Source of the DNA: Diphasiastrum complanatum
Lineage: Eukaryota > Streptophyta > Lycopodiopsida > Lycopodiales > Lycopodiaceae
Length of the DNA: 64,000 nt
Reading direction: 5' to 3'
NCBI GenBank assembly: GCA_029204225.1
Contig: CM055092.1
Span: 63,909,425-63,973,424, forward strand
Part shown: positions 30,421 through 41,714 of the stretch, one piece after another
How positions within the stretch are numbered: position 1 is the stretch's first letter
Layout of the letters: each line of letters begins with the position of its first letter
Program-made: the position numbers and the translations under genes
Notes under the pieces: model-generated
What the model saw: the letters and a program-made list of their open reading frames with translations, nothing else
Databases searched by the model: none
Told to the model about the DNA's origin: nothing

Positions 30421-33400
30421 TCTTCAAGCAAGAACAATCTTATTTCCAAGGAGAAAGGAGAAGAGGATGAGTCCTCTCAAGCTTTCACATCCAAGAAGAA
30501 GAAGAAAAACTTCAAGTGTTTCTTTTGTGGCAAGAAGGGGCATTATGCCACCAATTGCTTCAAGAAGAAGAGTCAATTCAAGCAAGCCAATATTTCTAAT
30601 GAAGAGAAGGAAGATGCTCATGCAAGTGATGGAGAGGGATCTCTTATGGTCTCGAGTTTTTCTTCATCACCTTTCAAGAAGGATGGTTCGTGGTATATCG
30701 ACAGTGGAGCTTCCTCACATATGTGTAGCTCCAAGCATTCTTTTTCACCCATGTCACCTTATGAAGAATCCAAGAAGTCCATCTACACAGCAAATGATCA
30801 TGAGTGTGCTATTGAAGGCATAGGGACCATTCCCTTAAAGCTTTCTTCATCAAAAGTTCTTTCTCTGTCTAACGTACTTTTTGTTCCTAAGTTAACAAAA
30901 AGTCTTATTAGTGTTGGGCAATTGCTCGATAGTGGACTAGATGTGAATTTCAATGTTGATACATGTACAATCAAGAAGCATGATGAGATCCTTGCATTTG
31001 GGTCTAGATATGGTGGAATCTACAAGCTTGATCCCAAAGAGTATGCTAACTCTTGTGATGGTGCTTTTGCTTCTCATATTTCTTTGGAGGAACTATGGCA
31101 TAGAAGGTTGGGGCATCCTAACTATAGTTCTATGGTGTCTATGGTCAAGAAAGCCAAAGCTATTGTCTTGCCTAATCTTATCTCCAAGAATTTCAAGCCA
31201 TGTGAGGCTTGTGCCATATCTAAATCTCATAAGAAGCCTTTTTCAAAGTCATCTATTAAGACTACACATCTATTGGAGCTCATACACTCGGATGTGCACT
31301 TCTCATCTTCAAAGAGCAAGGGTGGTGCTACTTGCTTTGTAACTTTCATTGATGATTTCACAAGATTGACTTGGTTATACCTTCTAGCTTCAAAGTCCAT
31401 GGTGCTTGACTATTTCCTAAAGTTCAAAGCTCTAGTTGAAAAGCAATTTTCATACAAAATCAAGATTCTTAGAAGTGATGGAGGTGGTGAGTACACTTCC
31501 AATAAATTTCATGATTATTGTGAGCTTGAAGGCATTAAAAGGGAGTCTTCTTGTGCATATACACCATCTCAAACTAGGTTGGTTGAAAGAAAGAATAGAA
31601 CCTTGTGTGAATGTGCCAAAACCATTAGAACTGAGGCATCCTTGCCAAAAGACTTTTGGGGTGAGGCCATCAATTGTTCAAACTATCTTTGCAACCGACT
31701 CCCTCATGTTGCACTTGGAGGAAAGTCACCATATGAAGCACTTTATTTGAAGAAACCTAAGGTTGATCACCTTAGAGTACTTGGATGCATATGCTTTGTC
31801 CATATTCTCTTGGAAACGAGAAAGAAGAATGATCCTTGTGTAAGCAAAGGAGTAATGGTTGGATATTCATCCAACAAGAAAGCCTATCAAATCTACATGC
31901 TCTCTACTTCTAAAGTAATTGAAAGTACAGATGTAATTTTTCATAAAGAAGAAAAGTCCAATGTAGGAGGGGACGAGATCAAGCAACCTCAAAATCTATT
32001 ACCTTTTGTTATTGAAGACAATCAACATATGGAGGGGTCGAGATTTGAAGATGGAAGTCCTCGGATTTTCACTCCTAGAAGATCCATGAGGGAGAGATCC
32101 GAGTCTAAGAGGCTCACTTATGATGACAAAGGAAAACAAGTGGATCTTGATTCCACTTATGCTTATTTTGTTTCTCATGAGGAGCCCAAAGATGTCCAAG
32201 AAGCCCTCAATACCAAGGAGTGGTATGAGGCCATGAAGATTGAATATGATGCCTTGATCACCAACCACACATGGGAGCTAGTGGATCCACCACCTAACAT
32301 GCACATAATTGGATGCAAGTGGGTGTTCAAGATCAAGTACAATCATGATGGCTCCATCAACAAATACAAGGCAAGATTATGTGCTAAAGGCTTTGCACAA
32401 ATATATGGCCTTGACTATGAGGAAACCTATGCTCCTGTAGCAAAGATGGTGACAATAAGAATCATAATCTCTCTTGCCTTATTTTTTTTAAGTGGAAATT
32501 GTATCAACTTGATGTCTCCAACGCTTTTTTGAATGGCTATCTTGAGGAGGAGATATACATGGAACAACCTCAAGGATAAATCTAAGGTGTGTTTGCTATT
32601 TAGAAGTCTTTATGGCTTGAAGCAAGCACCTAGATCATGGTATTCAAGACTCAACAACTTTCTACTTTCATTAGGATTTGTGCTTAGTGACTATGATCCT
32701 TCTATGTACTTAAAGTCTGATGGTAGTAATATTGTCATTCTTCTAATCTATGTAGATGACATTATTCTTAGTGGAAGTTGTTTGATGCTAGTTCATGAAA
32801 CTAAGGATGCATTAGGAGGAGAATTTAAAATGCAAGATCTAGGAGAGATCCATTACATTTTAGGCCTTGAGATTGATTTTCATGAAGAGTATGCTTTTAT
32901 TTGTCAATCTAAATATGTCTTTTCTATGTTGAGAAAATTCAATATGCAAAATTGTAAAGGCATAGATACTCCCACGTAGCAACATGTAAAAGACCCTATT
33001 AAAGGTGATGAAATATCCTTCGAGGACATCACACTTTATAGGAGTCTTATAGGCTCCTTAATTTGGCTTACTATCACTGAGCAATTGTGTGCACAAATAC
33101 CCTAAGATCCAACATTGGAAGATGTCCAAGAGAGTTCTAAGATATGTATCTTCTACTAAAGATTATGGTTTATTGTACAAAAATGAAGATCTAACCATTG
33201 TTGGCTATTCAGATTCCGGTTTTGCAAGTGATAAAATGGATCGAAAGCCCATTAATGCATATACTATCTTTCTTGGAGGCAATCTTGTATCTTGGCTTTC
33301 AAAGAAGCAAGATACCATATCTCTATCTTCTTGTGAGACCGAGTACAAAGCACTCACTACAACAACTAAAGAAGTGCTTTGGATCAAGAGGTTAATCATG

Positions 33401-33591
33401 GAGCTAAAGTGCATCAAAGAGGATGATCTTCCCTTGATCAAGTGTGACAACATATCGGCCCAAGCTCTTGCAATGAATCCTATTTTTCATGCAAGAAACA
33501 AGCATATAGAAGTGGCACACCATTTTGTAAGGGAAAAGCTCATTGAAGGTGAAATCAACTTGGAACATGTCAACACATCTTCATGTATTGC
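30421..33591 (+). pseudogene. Copia gag-pol of family B (B3), 5' truncated
   Basis: The frame is open from the junction at 30421 to 32532: CCHC knuckle CFFCGKKGHYATNC, protease WYIDSGASSHM, integrase HRRLGHPNYSS, DDFTRLTW, RSDGGGEYTSN, then the RT start. Relative to B1 (60859 onward) it has two extra Ts in a T-run near 32484, an 11-nt loss between two CAAGGA repeats near 32570, a stop at about 32978, and a deletion of roughly 40 nt near 33080. RT YVDDIILSG (near 32752) and RNase H (33270-33590) remain. The end of pol is deleted and fused to the middle of the LTR at 33591. Confidence 0.88.
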
Positions 33592-34002
33592 ACAATTAGA
33601 CATAATGAGGTGGCTTGAATAAGTCTAGATAGCTTGAGAGGTGGATCCACAACTCCAATTCAACTCAAAGTAGGAGGAGAGTCCATGGATCTATATATAT
33701 GTGATGTACTCTCATTGAGAAGATGATGTTTTTTGTGTGTAATGCAAATTTGGAGACTAAGCTCTTTGTGCCCTCTCTCTCTACTCGAGTTTGTACATTC
33801 ATATTCTCTCTCTAGCCGAGTTGAGGCATTTATTGTACTTAATTTCATATTTTGTTGATAGACCTTGTTTGTAACACAGTAATATTTCTTGTATGATCAT
33901 CTTTCCTATTGTCAATCAATGCTAGTTTGATCTTTATCGTATTATTGGGCTTAGGAGATCAAAAGTACATGTGTAGGGCATCCCACACGTGTGAATTTAA
34001 CA
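33592..34002 (+). repeat. Truncated 3' LTR of B3
   Basis: Matches LTR B from about its base 203 to the end (GTGTGAATTTAACA). About 200 bp of the LTR start and the pol end were lost in one deletion. The last base at 34002 is followed by TATCT, the complement of the AGATA target duplication at 27383-27387. Confidence 0.85.
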
Positions 34003-34957
34003 TATCTATCCACCAGACTTCTTCATTCTTAAAAGGAAAAGATGAAAAAGTAGACATCATTAATGAATCCTCTCTTTCACTCTCAACACCCTCACACTCA
34101 TCCTCATTAGTAAGGTTAGCTTGCTTAGATTGGTTCTTCTTCTTGAAACAGTTTGATGCATAGTGTCCTATCTTACCACAGAAAAAACCCTTGATATTTG
34201 ACAGCTTCTTCTTGCCACTAGATGTTGTAGCTTGTGAGGACTGATCCTCACCACCTTCTTTGGCTTTGTCCTTCTTGAAGTGTTGTTGTCCTTTGCCCTT
34301 GCCTCTTGACTTGTCTCTGATGAAGAGTGCTTTTTCATCTCCACCATCTTTCAATGAAAGTATGTCGATCCTCAGCATCTTGTTCTCTTGCCTGCTTTCT
34401 TCAGCAATGAGAACACCTTGCAGTGTCTCCAAGGATGGAAGATCCTCCCTAACAGCAGAAGTCTGCACAGTATTGTCATACTCATCTCTAAGTCCATTTA
34501 GGACTACTTGAACAAGTTCAGTGTTCTTAAGAGCATCACTAATACCAGCTAACTCTTGATGAAGATCCTTAACTCTCATGACATACGATGAAGCACTCTC
34601 ATCTACTCTTTGATAACTTGGAAAGATTTGGTTTCTAAGTGTAACCAATCTAGAAGTATTATTGATTTCATAGATTGTCTTTAGAGTATCCCAAGCTTCC
34701 TTGGCAGTGGTGCATGTACTGATCTCTCTTAGCACTTCATTGGTAACATTCATTTTTATAAAATGAAGGGCAATTCTGGTTCTTTTGTGAAATGCTGCAG
34801 CTTCATTATGTGCAGCAGGTTCTTCTTCAGCTCCACTCACAATATCCATTACATCCTGTAGAATCAATAATGATTTCATTCTGATTTTTCACATTGCATA
34901 ATTGGAAGATGTTAATCTCTGATTGTGCTCTAAGAAATGTGAACTAGATGAAGACAT
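34003..34957 (-). pseudogene. Copia gag of element D (5' half)
   Basis: ATG at 34957 (MSSSSSHFLEHNQRL); an in-frame TGA replaces the Trp of the usual NYAMWK motif; then a long open frame with ALHFIKMNVTNEVLREI and ELVQVVLNGLRDEYDNTV. The zinc knuckle reads GFFCGKIGHYASNC, with the first Cys changed to Gly. The frame ends in VWWID at 34003, exactly where the plus-strand half at 27383 takes up with SGASSHM. The B element inserted here. Confidence 0.88.
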
Positions 34958-35294
34958 CTTCTCTATGAGAAATTCTAGTAATGATAAAAAAATGGAGTTG
35001 AAAAGATGTTGCTTGCTATCTCAATCTAGGATCTAACAGAGATGTTGATCCACCCTATGAAATCTAGCAACAGATGTGAGAACAAATTCTCAACACATAA
35101 AATCAATCTATCTTCCACACGTATGAGGCCGCTCTCACTTGTTTATAAAGATTTGATCCATTGCTCTTGCTTAAATCTAAGTGTAGTGAATCTAGATCAA
35201 AATCTAAAGTGTAAAACTTGATAGATCCATTGATTAAGCAACAAATAACTCTCTATGATCGTTAAGTACAATCATTAATGTCCTAAAATTAAAA
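34958..35294 (-). other. Leader-like sequence of element D
   Basis: Upstream (minus orientation) of D gag. No ORF. I find no primer-binding site, so the 5' LTR and start of the leader are missing or beyond recognition. Confidence 0.4.
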
Positions 35295-35740
35295 TTTTAT
35301 CAACATTTACATCTCACGCAGGTCTTCTTTTCTCCAGCTTGTTGTTTCGACCTTCCTTTGTTCTTCCATTTGTCTGATATCTTCTGCTTGCTGATCACGA
35401 TCCTGCTTTCGATCTGACTCCCTGTTAGGCTTGAATTGTTTCTTGGCCTTCTTCTTGTTGTTGTAGAGGGCTTGGTCAGAAGCATCCTTGTGATCTAGGT
35501 GCTCTCGAGCCTCGAGATGGAACAAAACGAAACTTAAGTGAGCTCTGAAATTAATTTATGCTTATAGCCAAGTGATCGCGAAGCGAAACACGAAACAAGC
35601 GAAGCAAAAGCATTCACAAATAAAATCAGTTTGTCTGAAATTCAGATTATTCTAAGTCTAAAATGAGTTTTGGCCTCAATTGACAATCTACCAAAATGTG
35701 ACTAAACTTGTTGAAATTTCTCACACTCCCTCTTCAACTA
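35295..35740 (-). repeat. G-family LTR start with polypurine tract
   Basis: In minus orientation: CTAGTTGAAGAGGGAG (tract), then TGTGAGAAATTTC and about 70 bp similar to the start of LTR G (5715), then diverged sequence. A Lys/Gln/Glu-rich ORF of 72 codons (35525-35307, KKKAKKQFKPNRESDRKQ) lies in the downstream part and I do not recognise it. The tract end is interrupted by element A; the upstream internal region continues at 41715. Confidence 0.6.
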
Positions 35741-35745
35741 GTTTT

Positions 35746-36020
35746 AGTTAGAATTAAAGTTAGAATCACTGTGTGACTGTAAGTGGGTCCTGTCAATGGA
35801 TAAGGATCAGTTGGCCTCGCCACGAGGCAAGTCAACGAGACACGCGTACCGCCAACGGCAACCTGGGTCATGCATGGGTTGCCTGAGTGAACAACTATAT
35901 GTACAGTGTAATTTCATTTTGAGAAATACAGTTGCTATGTGAGCTTGCTGAGGAGAGTGATTTTCTGTCTGTGTTACTGTGTAGCATGATCTATGTTTCT
36001 GTGCAAAGCAAATTCTAAGT
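35746..36020 (+). repeat. 5' LTR of element A
   Basis: 275 bp; starts AGTTAGAATT and ends AATTCTAAGT, near-perfect inverted tips without the usual TG...CA. The primer site follows with no gap. Confidence 0.88.
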
Positions 36021-36032
36021 TGGTATCAGAGC
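36021..36032 (+). other. Primer-binding site of element A
   Basis: TGGTATCAGAGC, initiator tRNA-Met type, directly after the LTR. The following 1.2 kb up to the gag ATG at 37259 hold no supported ORF. Confidence 0.88.
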
Positions 36033-37258
36033 CGTACAGGGAGTGTACACAGTACAGTGTCGCCGTTGAAGAGAGCTTCGGGAGAACTGTCTTCTGAGAG
36101 TTCGGGGTTTTACGGCAGGTTGAAGATAGAAAGAGAAGCACTGGTGCATGGTTTCTAATTTATAGAGGCTTGCTAAGCTCAACGGAGGGATTATTAGCCT
36201 GTGCATAGCATCAAACAGGGAAAAATTTGGTGAAAGATTGACAATTTCGAAGCCAGCTGAAAATTGAAACCAGACTTGGGGTTACGGTTTTTATACATAA
36301 CTAATGATTTCTTTGCTGTTTGTGCACCGTTTTGGATGCCGTAAGGACAGGAAGGAAGCTAATCACACTGTCAATCAACCGTGGAGAGATTTTGAGGTTT
36401 ATGTCAGAGATTTGTCTCCAGACAGTTAACCTAGCAGATTTGCGGTAAAAAGGTGAAAAAGCCACTTTGTCAAGTTGAGCTAAAATCACCGTTTCTCCAT
36501 GGAATTTCCTGACTGAACATTCTATAGTCATGAATTCAGTAGGGCGACCCTGCTTTAGGCCTCATATCGTGCTCAAAACGATCTTCAGGAGAGCTTGATC
36601 CGATCTTTTTGAGAGAAGGGAGACGCAGCCGCAGGCAGGGAAGTCGCGGGCAGTTCGCGCGCCCAACGCGATGAAGTACTTAGTGTATCGAAGTTCTTAG
36701 CGTATGCAGGAGTTTGATTTAATGCCCAAATGTACTTTGAACCAGTAGATGAGTTGTCAAGTGAATCAACGGTCCAGAATCTGTGATGGGAGAGAAATTT
36801 GAACCACAAGATTTGGTTCAGCCATTGGATGAGCTTTAAACAGGGTCCTGAAAAATTGAAGTGCATTCTGGCCTTCAACTTCATTAAAAATTTTCATACT
36901 GAAAGCTGAGTTGGGTCCCTTCACAAGTGAAGAGTGAAGTTTCTTCAAAGTGAAGAAACAGTTCAAAAGCTAGAAAAGTCCCTGTTTCTGGGTCCTTTGC
37001 CCGTTTTGACCCAAACGAAAGGCTAAAGTGTTCGGAGTATGCCAGAAGTAGTTTGACCATTCCACTGGGCACGTTGTTGGGAATTGACGACTGAGTACAT
37101 TTCGAAAGGCGACGCCAATTTGGCTTTCAAATTGGTGGAAAAGCGGCGAGTGGCCTGGTAAGAAAAAAAGTGCAGGTCATTATTTTCAACTTCTGACATC
37201 ACTGTTGGCCTCGACATACTGTTCTTAGCCTAAGGCAGAAGTTTTAAGCAGTTTTGCG

Positions 37259-40200
37259 ATGGCAAATATGGGAGAGTCCATTTTGAGTGAAAGTAGCAAA
37301 TTGGACGGGATTTCCAACTATGCAGTGTGGAAATTCAAAATGAAAAACATACTGATGGAGAAAGATGTGTGGGAAGTCGTCACAGGTGATGAGAGAAGGC
37401 CGCCAAATGAAGCAGACATCAAAGTGTTTGACAAAAAAATGAGGAAAGCTTTGACCTTCATTAACTTGTCAGTGAAGGATCACATCATTACCCACATTTG
37501 TGATGCTATTACACCCAGACAGGCATGGGATGTGCTAAAGGAGCAGTTCGAGACATCACCTCCGTCAAGAATCATGATTCTGAAGTCAAAATTGAATAGT
37601 GCCCGCATGGAGCAAAGAGAGCGCATTTAGACGTACATGACCAGAATCAAGACAATGAGAGATGAACTGCATTCTATTGGAGAACGCATACGTGATGTGG
37701 AGCTGGTGCATAATGCATTATACGGCATTGTAGAACCCTATCAAATGTTTGTGAGCGGAATAGCATCAAGAGAAAGATTGCCAACCTTTGACGAGCTCAC
37801 AGGAATCTTGATGTAGGAAGAGCAACGACGAGAAATGGTGAAAGCTAGACGTCAAAACACTGATGATCAGGCATTTGCAACACGCCAAAAACAAGGCAAG
37901 GGCAAGGGCAAAAAGAAGACTAAACAGCAATTTGCCAAGTCTCAGGAGGATAAGGGATCTTCCAGCAAAACTAAGAAGAAAGGCAAGTGCTTCCATTGTG
38001 GTAAAAAGGGCCACTGGAAGAGTGAATGTCGCAAATTCTTGGCGGAACAAGGCAAGGGAAAACCAAAACAAGCAGGTAACCTTGTCGATGAGGGTGAAAC
38101 TAAAGACTCTAGCATCTTCATATCTGCGTTGTCATCTAATCAAGATGATCAAGCATGATATATTAACTTAGGAGCCACAAGACACATGACAGGTAACAAG
38201 AACTGGTTCAGTAGTTTGAAGGCATTGGATAATGGAACATCTGTTTCACAAGCAAATGGTGAGGTGTGCATGATGGATAGGCACAGTTTCAATCCAACTG
38301 TCTGACGGCAAAAGTAGGATGATCAGGGAGGTACTTTTCGTACCAGGTTTGAAGAAAAATCTACTTTCTGTTGGAGTCATTACTGATCAAAAGTTGAAAG
38401 TAGAATTCGCCCATGATCGTTGCTTTGTGAAGGATGCGAACCAAAAGTTCAAAGTTATTGTGAATGGAGTAAGAGAGCCCAATACAAAATTGTACAGGTT
38501 GAATGCCACATTCAAGGGGCAACATGGACTTGTATCATCCATTCCTTTGCAAACTGAGTTGTGGCACAAGAGACTTGGTCACTTGAACTTGGGAAGCCTC
38601 AGTTTGATGAGAAAATTGAAGATGGTAACATGACTGCCTACAATAGAAGATCACTTGAAATCGATGTGCGAATCTTGTATATATGAGAAGCAGCATCGAG
38701 AGAAGTTCAATAAAGGGGGTGTTGCAAGAGCAAAGAACATCCTGGATTTAATCCACACATATTTATGCAGGCCCATGAGGACCATGTCCTTAGGAAAAGC
38801 CTTCTATTTCATGACCTTTATTGATGATATGTCACGTAAGACGTGGATCTACTTCTTGAAGAAGAAATCAGATGCTTTTGATAACTTCAAGAACTTCAAA
38901 AACTTGGTCGAAAATCAGACAGGTAAGAAGATCAAAGTCCTAAGATCAGATAGTGGAGGTGAGTATAAGTCTAATGACTTCAATGATCTTTGTGATCAAT
39001 GTGGGATTCAAAGACAATTTACGCAAGCTCATACTCCTGCTCTCAATGGTGTAGCTGAGTGCAAAAATCGTATGATTGTGGAAAGTACCAGATCTATGCT
39101 AGCTTAGATGAAATTACCAAAAGATTTTTGGTCAGAAGCATGTAGCACGGCAGTCTATCTTCAAAATAGAAGTCCTACCATTGCCATACCAAAAATTACA
39201 CATGAGGAAGCATTCACAAAGAAGAAGCCAAAAGTGAACCACTTGCGAATCTTTGGATGTAAGGGCTTTGTACATATTCCTAAGGAAGAAAGACGTAAAC
39301 TTGATGTAAAAGCTATCAAGTGCATATTCCTAGGATATGATGATCGTGTGAAGGGCTATAGATGTTTTGATCCAGTCGAAAACAAAATCCATATAAGCCG
39401 AGATGTTATCTTTGATGAATCCAAGATGTATGAAGACGAAGATGTTGAGAAGATAGACACATCCAGTAGGAAAAATGGCATAGTGAGGATACCACCTAAT
39501 GATGATCCATTTATTGACCTTCCGAGTGATGAACATGAGGATACATCTCAAGATACTACTACTCAACCTCAAGAAACAGGTTGGAGAGGTAGGGACAAAC
39601 CTTTTGGTGCAAGAAGGATTGAAATTGCAGGTGACAAACGCAAGGAGAAGGATGTACCATGGGATACATTTTCACCAGGAAGCCGATCACCTGATAGAAA
39701 GCTCCCTAAGTGGTTTGAGAGATTGATGGAGAGCCGCGATATAGATGACTTTCCAGGATCATCTAACCAGGGAGAGCTACAAAGATCAACAAGAGAGAAG
39801 AGACTACCTGAAAGGTATGAAGCAAATTATGCTCTGTTATCCAGCATTATTCAAAGCAAAGAACCTTCGACTTATGGTGAAACGAAGGATGATGACATTT
39901 GGATCAAGGCCATGGCAGAGGAGATGGAGTCAATTGCTAAGCATAGCAAATGGGACTTAGTAAAACCACCAGCTGGCAAGAAACCCATTGGTTGCAAATG
40001 GGTATATAGAACTAAGTACCATGCAGATGGAAGCATAGCAAAGCACAAAGCAAGATTGGTGATCAAAGGGTACGCACAAAATAAAGGCATTGACTATGAG
40101 GAGACCTTTGCGCCGGTGTGTAAGTGGAATACTCTATGTCTACTTATTGCTTTAGATTCACATTTTGGTTGGCCTTTGTATCAGATGGATGTGAAATCTG

Positions 40201-41394
40201 CTTTTCTAAATGGTGAGTTAGAAGAAGAAGTGTTCATGGATCAACCTGAAGGCTTTATAACGAAAGGACCGGAAAATAAAGTATGTCGCTTGAAGAAAGT
40301 GCTTTATGGTCTTAAACAAGCACCACGTGCGTGGTATAGCAGGATTGATGCCTACTTTTGTTCAAAGAGGATGGTGAGAACACATTCTGATCCAAATCTA
40401 TATGTCTTATGATTTGATGGTATGGTTGCTTTGATTGCTCTTTATGTTGATGACTTGATTATTATGGAAAATAATCAAGAGATGATAGACATAATCAAGA
40501 AAGACCTCATGAAACAATTTGAGATGACGGATCTCAGCCTGATGCATTACTGCCTTGGAGTAGAAGTGTGGCAAAAAGGACATGAAGTGGGTTTACCACA
40601 GGTGAAATATGTCAAAGAGTTACTACACAGATTTAGGTTGCAAGATTGCAAACCAGTAAACACTCCTATTGAACCAGGTAAAAAGCTTTCTAAGCTTGAT
40701 GAATCACTGTCATTTGATGCTACGCTATATAGACAGTTAGTAGGGAGCTTGATTTACCTTACCACAACTAGACCGGATATATGCTATGTTGTTGGCATTG
40801 TAAGTTAGTTTATGGCAGCACCTACGGAAACGCATTGGAAAGTAGCTAAACGCATTTTGCGTTATGTGAAAGGCACTTCAGAGTATGGCTTGATTTACAG
40901 GAAGCATGATGGTTTTCTTAGAGTTGTGTGGCTATGTGGATGCGGACCGGGGAGGTGACTATGATGATCGTAGATCCACCACAGGATATATATTCCAGTT
41001 TTGTGGTAATTGCTTTTTCTGGTCTAGTAAGAAGCAAAGTACAATTGCTCTTTCCACCACAGAAGCAGAGTATAAGGCAATGTGTAGTGCTGCACAAGAA
41101 GCTATATGGTTGAGACAAATCTTGGAAGAGATTGGCATGAAGCAGAAAAATCCCACAATTTTACATAGCGACAGTCAAAGTGGCATTCAGCTAGCAAAGA
41201 ATCCAGTGTTTCATGTGAGAACTAAACACATCGAGATTCAATATCACTTCATACATGAAAGATTGCTAAGTCGTGAAATTCATGTTGTTCATTGTAGCAC
41301 AGAAGAACAACTAGCTGATATTTTCACTAAGCCACTTACTGGAGAAAAGTTTGATAAGTTTAGATCAAAACTTTCTGTATTTAAAGTTTGTTGA
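37259..41394 (+). pseudogene. Copia gag-pol of element A
   Basis: Gag starts MANMGESILSESSKLDGISN, with CCHC knuckle CFHCGKKGHWKSEC (37988-38029). The protease site reads NLGATRHMTG instead of D-S/T-GAT, so the catalytic Asp is lost. Integrase: HKRLGHLNLGS, CESCIYEKQHR, DDMSRKTW, RSDSGGEYKSN. RT: GCKWVYRTKYHADGS, QMDVKSAFLNGELEEE, YVDDLII. RNase H: LSTTEAEYKAM, IFTKPL. In-frame stops at about 37628, 37814, 38156, 38632, 39105, 40410 and 40807 plus frameshifts near 38290 and 40910. Several of the stops fit C-to-T or G-to-A change of CAG, CGA or TGG codons. Confidence 0.9.
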
Positions 41395-41447
41395 CTTTAA
41401 AGCTATGTATATGACTGTATAAAAAGTGACTCTACTTTAAGGGAGAG

Positions 41448-41714
41448 AGTTAGAATTAAAGTTAGAATCACTGTGTGACTGTAAATGGATAAGGATCAGT
41501 TGGCCTCGCCACGAGGCAAGTCGACGGGACACGCGTCCCGCCAACGGCAACCTGGGTCATGCATGGGTTGCATGAGTGAACAAAAAAACTATATGTACAG
41601 TGTAATTTCATTTTGAGAAATACAGTTGCTATGTGAGCTTGCTGAGGAGAGTGATTTTCTGTCTGTGTTACTGTGTAGCATGATCTGTGTTCCTGTGCAA
41701 AGCAAATTCTAAGT
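41448..41714 (+). repeat. 3' LTR of element A
   Basis: 267 bp, same termini as the 5' copy, with a 13-bp loss near its start and an A-run expansion in its middle. Followed by the GTTTT duplication. Confidence 0.88.

Larger units (their letters stand above)
35746..41714 (+). mobile_element. Ty1/copia element A, complete but decayed
   Basis: 5' LTR 35746-36020, primer site 36021-36032, leader to 37258, gag-pol 37259-41394, polypurine AAGGGAGAG at 41439-41447, 3' LTR 41448-41714. GTTTT flanks both ends (35741-35745 and 41715-41719) as target duplication. LTRs differ by indels of 13 and 5 bp plus substitutions, so the insertion is not recent. It sits at the end of a G-family element's internal region. 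Confidence 0.92.

Noticed and set aside
30953-31750. Alternative-frame ORFs of 100-130 codons over B3 (also 61472-62863 over B1)
   Set aside because: They are shadows of the gag-pol frame; their products repeat in both copies only because the DNA is homologous.
36033-37217. Minus-strand ORFs in the leader of element A
   Set aside because: No similarity to known proteins, in the untranslated leader of a copia element; no start context or splice evidence.
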